From the NCBI RefSeq assembly GCF_010093535.1, contig NW_022985197.1, positions 656,726 to 720,725 on the forward strand: 64,000 nucleotides of DNA, in the 5' to 3' direction. The DNA comes from Lindgomyces ingoldianus (Eukaryota; Ascomycota; Dothideomycetes; Pleosporales; Lindgomycetaceae). The translations under genes and the position numbers were made by a program. Numbering within the stretch: position 1 is the stretch's first letter; each line of letters starts with the position of its first letter. The notes beneath the pieces were generated by a model. It was not told the origin of the DNA. It saw only the letters and a program-made list of their open reading frames with translations, and made no database searches. This document shows, piece after piece, positions 57,117 to 64,000 of this stretch.

Positions 57117-58607
57117 TGTGAAAAGACCTCAGAAGTCAAGGTTTGAGTTGCAAAGAACAAAACTACTAACAGCAGGATTCCCGATCTGGAGGCCCTTCTC
57201 AAGGTTCTCTATATGTCGTTGGGATCGAAGTATGAATATAAGTACGAAGAGAAGTCCCACATCGACGAATTTCCATCTTTACGGAGCAAAATCTTGCATT
57301 TGGCAGTAGGTCCTATGCCAAACGTAGCGCCAAACCTTATTACTCTGACATTTACCTTAGGATCTACGCGAGGAGTGAGGGTTAACAGGTGCCGGGGCTA
57401 TAGGCTAAATCGCGAGGCCTCTTTTGCGACATATCCGGCCAATAGTTGATGGCGAAGACGACAAGGATAGTAGTGACCGCCCCTCGAGTCGCAAATGACG
57501 CACACGAAACGTACGCGAGATGTCAGCGATTGGATTCCTCGGGGATTTGTGAAGACGCGATGGTTTGGTCGAGCATTGTCACCTGCACCGTGGAGCTCGA
57601 GGAGCTGTGTGGAGCTCGAAGGAGAAGCTGTGGTTCTGTGCCGATCAGGGACTAGATGCGGTGCGCGCCGTACCTTGACAGAATGGCAATGCGGCCAGTC
57701 CCGAGCTGGAAATCTGGGGCAAATGTCCTCGTATTCGCCTGGCAGTACTTGTCTCAAGCTGCACAGAGAGCCGGTGGCAAGCTGTCCTTTGCTAACAGGT
57801 CTCCTCTTCTTAATTGCTTTGAACTCTGTTTGTCTAGAAATGACTTTAGAGCAGTAGCTTTGCCTGGGGTTGAAGCTTAGCAGCCTTGCCAACCAGTTGT
57901 CGTAAATGGACCCGGTCCGTGCACCATTAGGAAGCACATTTATTGGATAGTCGCCTGCGCGAAGCTTATCACCGTTCCAAGGTTCCAAGACTCCACCGTC
58001 CAATTGCACCATGATCATCCTAATCTTCATCAACCTCCATCGAGAGCTCTATAACCATCCTACGCCTGCTCAATGAGGTGACGAATACCTCGAGAGTGAC
58101 AATGGTACCCCATGAGTCGTGCTCGCCTCCCCGGCGCCGATCGCAACTGCCAGTCAATCTCGCCCAAGAATTCAAGAGCTGGGAACATGGGAACGAAGGG
58201 CAGATCCCCACTATTACGAGTAAATTCTAACGGAAAAACCTACTAACCCGAGAGTAGTGCGCTATCCACGAACCAGGTCAGGAGACGGGTATCCGGTCAC
58301 GAGTCCAGTCCAACTGTGGGTTCTCACACGCTAGTATTGTTACCGATACCGTTGGTGTGACGGAGCCTGCTTGCGGTCAGCCTTTTCGACTCAAGTCATG
58401 GATGACGGATGGGTGTTTCAGGCTTTGATAGACTTTCAACCCCTAGTAGAGACATGGGGGTTACTGCTCATCATCTCATCACTCGATTGTCTTACCGTAG
58501 GCGTAAATTATTATGCATTTCCTATGGTACGTCCGAATATCCTTGGCTCGTCATCCTAGCATCAGACTTTGTTCCTTTAGAACATGAGAAGACAGTCTTT
58601 CCCTCCT
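57117..58607. other. Gene-free spacer
   Basis: Open frames of 100-211 codons on both strands near 57400-58030 overlap one another and have no domain. The minus frame at 57398-58033 ends with an unusual Tyr/Leu-rich segment but cannot be spliced into a family. I call nothing here. Confidence 0.4.
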
Positions 58608-59119
58608 CTAATCTCTACGCGCAAGCGATATGCCATTCCTGCCTCCTTCATCTTCATCGGCGAATACGACCTCAACTCTACTCTCCAGGACAATGTGTTC
58701 CTCGGTTTCCTTGCTAGTGCCTCTTTCCACTTCCCCACGGGCATACTCGACACCCCTTTCCCTCCTCTTTCCCCTAAGACAACATGCGTCGATGACTCCG
58801 ACAAACACAACCACAAAACCAAGAACACCGACACTTACACCAACGCCAACCTTTGCTTCGTTACTAAGCCCCTTCGTCTGTTTGACCGTTGGTGCAGAAG
58901 GAGTAAAAGTCGCTAAATGAACTGATGAGGAGGATATTGAAGACCTCGAGGACTCGATGAAGGTATATGCTGTCATCACAGCGGGCTTTGCGAATGACAG
59001 GTAGGGTGTGGCCTCCGCTAGGAGCGGTGGTAGTGAATCGGAAGGAGAAGGTGAATGGGTGAAAAGTGGAGGGATTGATACAGCCGATCCTTTAGATGGA
59101 GTGATACCCGGATTCCGAG
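58608..59119 (-). CDS. Tentative C-terminal part of a single-pass membrane protein
   Basis: A minus-strand frame entering through a possible acceptor (GTAG before GCTCGG, exon start near 59119) encodes a Ser/Thr/Pro-rich outer region, the segment LSNEAKVGVGVSVGVLGFVVVFVGVI (one transmembrane helix) and a basic stop-transfer CCLRGKRRER, followed by an acidic cytoplasmic tail of about 60 residues. This architecture is common in fungal wall-associated membrane proteins. I could not assemble the upstream exons or a signal peptide with confidence, so the gene is probably incomplete here or partly decayed. Confidence 0.42.
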
Positions 59120-61008
59120 CCTACACATGTAACTCAGTAGTTGCCTCAAAATTCGTGTTCTCAAAGATCAAGTTACCTGACGCGATTCATCTGCCTTTAC
59201 AACGATCCCGTATACGACCCACACACTATTCGAAAACAGCATAGCAAACACCAACCTGTAGATTGCTTCGACCATTTCACAGACGACTTTCTACAAGAGA
59301 AGGGGGCAGAAGAGGAGCGATTGACCGTTGCAAAAGAGGGGAACGCGCCAATATATGCATTGCCTCCGCCCACAAACATCTGCATCAATATTATCGTGCA
59401 TGATGTACATGCCGTAGTACCATCTCGAGTTGCCTTCAAAACTCTATCTTCGCTGGCTTGTCGCACAGGAAGTCACAAAGGTCAATATATAGGACGGCAA
59501 CAACACGATATACGAAGCATTGACCCAAGATATACAAATTGTTATTAGAATGAAGATCGAGTCTCGACATCTTGTTTACACCTTGTTTTTAGGTGGAAGT
59601 TGGAATTAGAATTGAGCGTTGGTGGAAGCACAACGGACGCAGTGTAACAACACAACGGTTTTCATCCTCCAAGCAGGTTACTAAGTCTGGAAGCGGAACA
59701 GTTTCAACTTTTACCCCTGCTGTTCCTTCACCATTCAATTCTGTAGTGTTTACTGGTGTCGCTAACTCATGCCTTTTGGCATCTGTTCCATCTATTTTCA
59801 CATTTCTGTTGCGCTTCGCATCGCTTTTCCCGACCTTTGCAGAACATCTTTTATAATATGGTTCTCGTCTTGCTGCGTTTTGCCTTGGTTTGGTCGGTAT
59901 TAAGGGTGTTAATAGGAGATATCAACAGTAGCGCCAGCAATAGCGTCATGGGTAAGGGCTGAATGCGACTGCTCGTTTGCAGACGTTGGTTTCGAGTTAG
60001 TTGGTTCTTTCGAAATACTTATTTAATTAACCTCATTAGCTTGGAACTGCAAGGAGAAGGCGCTCTGGGCCATACCTGTCGGTACCGCAGCGGTCGTTCT
60101 TCATAGCAACCCATTTAAGGAAGCCATATTTACAGTCCCACTCCTCGAAGCTGCAGAGAAGCTGAGGGAGAATTATCATTGACAATAACACCACATACAG
60201 TCGCAAGGTAGCCATAGACCTTCTGGGCTTCCTCCATTCAGTAACCCGCATCCTGACCGGGCGTGCCTGAACTATGAAACGGAGCGTCCGGGCTGAGTAT
60301 TAAGTCGCTGCAATCGTCCCACATTACTGCTCTTTAAAGAAGGTAAAGGATCAGGGATGTCAGCCCATTTTTCAGAAGCAACAGTGTCGTAGCGTTTCCA
60401 CGGTTGAAACACAGTCGGGATCGCAGGCGAGGGGATTATTAGCCATCTGTGATATTCTGCGCCGAGGAGAGAGGAACGAGACAAATCAGTAGAGTAAGAA
60501 TCCAGATGTGCATTGGGAATTATCGAAGTACAGGTTGACGATCCGGATATTTTGTGGAATGGCGATCTGTTAGCGGTTCAATGAGCCAGTGAGAGGTCAC
60601 GTGGAAATTGGCGAGAGCCCCCACCTCCGGGAACGATACGATAGTTATCGAGTACCTATTTTCGACTTCTCCTGCTTCTCACTGTACTACGCGCTTTACA
60701 TAACCTACCAAGACTAGCAAATTAAAATATTTCAAACCAAGGTAGCTAGCTCTCTAAGCCTTGGTCTATACCACCACAATAGATTTGAGAATTGGTCTTT
60801 CAAAAATGGGGTTTAACTGATTCATATGACCCTCCATGACAAAAAAGCTGAAAACGATTGTGGTATGTTATCAGACTTTATGAGATTAAATTTTCACAGA
60901 ATTATCAATTTTCTACGGCAAGCTCGTTTATCAGATTGGCAAACGTATTCCATGCCCCCCTACCTATTCAATGCACAAGTTTTGGCCTCGTCATTTGAAA
61001 TGACCTTT
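59120..61008. other. Gene-free spacer, possibly decayed secreted-protein fragments
   Basis: Minus-strand frames near 60215 (ATLRLYVVLLSMIILPQLLC) and 59948 (MTLLLALLLISPINTL) resemble signal peptides but run into stops within a few dozen residues and cannot be joined to a family. No other feature is supported. Confidence 0.4.
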
Positions 61009-61584
61009 TTACGAGATCTCCGTCTGCTGGATCGGATACGGGGTATTCTCCCCTTTTAAACCCCAAGAACATACTCCACTCCCGCCACACGATCCCCTCA
61101 TATTCCCACCAACCTTGAAATTTGCCTGGCCGGCATACTTCTTCGTAAATGAGCTCCCCAAGCTAATCGTCTGTGCTACCCTAGTGAACTTCAAATCAAA
61201 GTCCTCCGTCGACAATCCTTTCCCATCACTGGGGGCAACCACTTCCATGGTCCAGTACCCATCCCCGGCGGCATCACACGGCCAGAAGTGATTGGAAGGG
61301 GTATTTGGGGGTAGCCATTTGGCCTCGCAGTTTAATGCTTGGCCGCCAGCTGGGAGAATTACTTCGGTGTTGTTGGAGTTGGTACCGAGGTCAAGCTCAT
61401 TTGGATCCGTCACGTTGGCGACGATTCTCAGCCAGGGATAACTTCCTGGTCGGCCCGAGGGAGAGAACGAGTATACGTATTGGAGCTGCCAAGGCTGAAG
61501 ATCAGCTCGTTTTGCGAGTGGTTTCGCGGTTGCAAAGGAGGCCGCCGCAAAGATGGAAACAAGAGCGTTCGTGTTGAAATGCAT
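61009..61584 (-). CDS. Small secreted four-cysteine protein, possibly AA1-like (Alt a 1-type fold)
   Basis: A single exon. I chose the Met at 61584 (MHFNTNALVSIFAAASFATA) rather than the longer frame that starts at 61683, because it begins a clean signal peptide, followed by a Kex2-type KR at residues 25-26; length 191 aa. The mature part has four cysteines (NCEAKW, WPCD, GSCGG, GVCSW), enough for two disulfides. Segments such as LQPWQLQYVYSFSPSGRPGSYPWLRIVANVTDPN and GYWTMEVV resemble AA1-like secreted proteins of plant-associated fungi. An effector-type role is conceivable, but nothing in the sequence proves it. No intron is needed. Confidence 0.7.
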   Translation of the reverse strand: MHFNTNALVSIFAAASFATAKPLAKRADLQPWQLQYVYSFSPSGRPGSYPWLRIVANVTDPNELDLGTNSNNTEVILPAGGQALNCEAKWLPPNTPSNHFWPCDAAGDGYWTMEVVAPSDGKGLSTEDFDLKFTRVAQTISLGSSFTKKYAGQANFKVGGNMRGSCGGSGVCSWGLKGENTPYPIQQTEIS

Positions 61585-64000
61585 TATATATAGGTCAGTC
61601 TCGACTAAATTGCGAATTAAGGTATCGCGGGACGTTGTTTTAGTATTCCCAGAAGCGACAGTGGTGTTTGTGATTGAAAGCAAGTGACTTTACAAGTTGG
61701 TGCGAAGACACAAATTTCTGCGTCTTTCCTTTATACTTACAACGATCCAGACGCTACGAAAATCGCCCTTAGAAAGGCATTTCCTGGGGAAATACTATGG
61801 TGAAATGCGGTTAGGTGAGCTTCGCTCGTCTCGCCGAAAAGAGGATAATTCCAACATTGTGCTATTTTTAGCACGCTCGGCATCAGCATGTAATCGATTT
61901 TTCTCACGATGTCACCTCGAACCCTGATACCTGGGAATGATCTTCATCGTTTTGTAACGAGATCTCGTGTCCCAGTCTCAAATACTCACCTGAGAGTCTT
62001 ACGAAGGAGGCTTTTATCCTCGGATTTCCGAACCTTTCTGGCAGCAATTACCATTCGGGTTCTATAACACGAGGAAATGTCGGTTAAATTAGGCAGGTTG
62101 GTTTTACCAGTGCTTTCCTTGTCAAAATATTATAGAAGTGGTGTCGATATGAAGCATAGCTATGCACCTATTTGCGGAGCGGTTGGCGAGCGATCTTTAA
62201 CGAAAGTTACAAAACATTGAACAAGGTTTATATCTGGCTCACTTTCTCCTCTCCTGGGACGATTGACTTTCGTTAATTCTCGATATTTGGTCTCCTCTTG
62301 CCTATTCTATAGGAAATACCAGGCCACACGTATTCAAATCCCTAGCTCTCAGTGGCTTGTATGCATATATGAGTAGTTGCTTCGCAGAAGAGCACTACGA
62401 ATATCAGATTCCCTTCTGTTAACTTATCGAGCACGACCTACGCGGCATGTTCCTTACGTATTATAGCTTTGACCTCATTGAAAGCTCGTCTCGCGCCTTC
62501 AAAGTCAGAAGCAATGGCACTGCCTCTTATGTCACGGTTTCAGTTTAAGGAGATCGCTAGCTTCTACTATCGCACAGTTAGAGCCTATAGATGATAAGAG
62601 GGCTGGAGTTGCGAGTCGTCAATCTGGTGGTGAGAACCAAACTAAGTAGAACAGAGGTGTAAAGTCTGAGGATCTTGAGCGGGCTCCGAGCTAACTATAT
62701 AGTAAGCGACCAAAATGACGCTAGTATCGATAAGGAAAAGACACTAGTACTAAAAGGGCGACTACTGCTGCACTGACCCATATTGGGGTGAAATACTACG
62801 TCATGTGACGTAGTTTCACCTGCTCCAATTGTCACGTGCGACATCTACGAAACTAATTGTGCCCCAGAATATGGCAGCTTGGGTATCGTTATTTCCAGCC
62901 ATTTTATGGAAAATAACTGTTCTGCATTTGAACTGTTTCGTGAGAGAGGGCAGTATATGTTGTGAACACTTCAGTGTTTGCTATTGTTTGGTTAAGATTC
63001 CGTGTGACCGAGTTACGCTTGCGTGTGTCTGGATTTTCTGGAGATTTATGTTTAGAAAAATTATTTCTTACCTAATTGCTGTCTCTGGAAATTCTAACAG
63101 CACATCAAGCACCGGACAACGCCGGCATGCGGTCAATTTGCGGAGTTGTCACCCTGCTTCTATGGGCTCAAAAATCATCAGCTCCATAATCTAAATAGCC
63201 GCCCTGACGGCTCTCTTAGCCCGCCTTTATGACCCGTTCTATCTTCCCTATCCTCCTTCACTACCTTCTTCTACTATTTTCCCACCATTCGCAGATCTGA
63301 TTGCTTTCCATACTTCGGAAGCATCATTACAAGCTTCTCAATATTCAAGAGCAAGTTAATCTTCCGACGTCCCTCCTGAATTTTCCTGTGACCCAGGCAA
63401 GAGCCACGTACACATCTTTGCTCCATCCACACGCTATTCGCTTCCTCTTTCAAGGCCCTAACGGCGTCTTCGATGTCTTAGCAAAAGCTGAGAAGCTTTA
63501 GACCGACACGAGTATCTCTGAAAAGCATCACAAGGTGAAGTAGGTGGCCTTCTTTCTTAATGACAACAATTTACATGGGGTTAGGGTCTCATATAGGCAT
63601 AATGGAGGAAACATGCCAGAGTTTAGTCAACTTGTCGAAATTCGGGCTTTTAGCAGGGCTTTTGGAAAGAGTGACCCTAAGATTCCATTAGAGCATTTGA
63701 ACAGCCATATTACGGCCATGAGATTAAGTGGAAGGACAAGAGAAACCAGTCCATCCTCTATGTGAGGGAAACAAATCGGAGGAGTGACTATTTTCTTGAA
63801 GGATGCAGTATTTCCAACACTGGTTTCCACTTTCTTTCTTGGTCAAATCTCTTCATAGAGCTTTTATATGCTTCCATGAATCCTTTTCTTGCTCTGATTT
63901 TCAACTGATTGATCTGCAGCCTGTAGCTATATGCCTGAGACCAAGTCAAATGCTCTTGAAGTCCCGGTACCGCGACATAAACCTTCAAGCCGATGGCTTG
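61585..64000. other. Right-end region without supportable gene
   Basis: 2.4 kb of moderately AT-rich DNA. Frames at 62829-63194, 63301-63501 and 63544-63765 (plus) and 63788-63988 (minus) have no domain, signal peptide or consistent splicing. A gene entering from beyond the window end cannot be excluded. Confidence 0.4.

Noticed and set aside
57398..58033. 211-codon minus-strand frame upstream of the rhodopsin-like gene
   Set aside because: Competes with equally open plus-strand frames, no domain, and no splice sites linking it to the neighbouring membrane protein.
63544..63765. Frame with a segment KSDPKIPLEHLNSHI reminiscent of a ketosynthase linker
   Set aside because: Only a dozen residues resemble it, with no flanking ketosynthase motifs; chance similarity is more likely.

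Overview
This window is nuclear DNA of a filamentous ascomycete (Pezizomycotina). The genes have short GT..AG introns, mostly 50-110 bp with CTAAC-type branch points. The protein families are fungal: Zn(II)2Cys6 regulator, SKT5/CHS4 chitin synthase activator, CBP4, DUF3632, fungal-rhodopsin, GH5 endoglucanase, HET. The repeats carry C-to-T / G-to-A decay typical of repeat-induced point mutation (RIP). A Leotiomycete-like genome is my best guess, but that placement is inference.

Layout. 1-5.8 kb: a HET-domain relic and a three-exon Zn2Cys6 transcription factor (minus), followed by about 6 kb of upstream DNA with no supportable gene. 11.8-19 kb: a DUF2461 gene with abnormally long introns, divergent from TYW3, then a SAM methyltransferase with a His-rich insert. 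20.6-28.8 kb: a dense housekeeping block holding a small hypothetical protein, eIF1A, the XPF/Rad1 nuclease, a secreted GH5 endoglucanase and mitochondrial CBP4. 30-33.4 kb: an SKT5/CHS4-type chitin synthase activator with a CaaX end. 34.1-38.0 kb: a repeat island with a RIP-damaged glutamine-rich ORF, a dead Crypton-type tyrosine-recombinase gene split by a 1.9-kb insertion, and inside that a solo LTR with a perfect 5-bp target duplication.

39-48.5 kb: an SRR1-like protein, a small conserved-looking protein, a cytochrome P450, a secreted SGNH/GDSL hydrolase and a PRISE-type short-chain reductase. 48.9-53.5 kb: an NTF2-like gene cut off by a 2.8-kb AT-rich block. The block holds a giant inverted repeat, a second solo LTR of the same family (opposite orientation, its own perfect target duplication) and a short TIR element. 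It is followed by an alpha/beta-hydrolase pseudogene. 53.6-64 kb: a DUF3632 protein, a PTH11-like fungal rhodopsin, a tentative single-pass membrane protein and a small secreted four-cysteine protein, then 2.4 kb with no supportable gene.

The P450, reductase, broken NTF2-like gene and dead hydrolase together look like the remains of a small specialised-metabolism cluster damaged by transposons. That reading is inference. The strongest unusual signals are the nested repeat islands, with directly readable target-site duplications, and the DUF2461 gene with its 1.5-kb and 0.85-kb introns next to a 19-bp exon.
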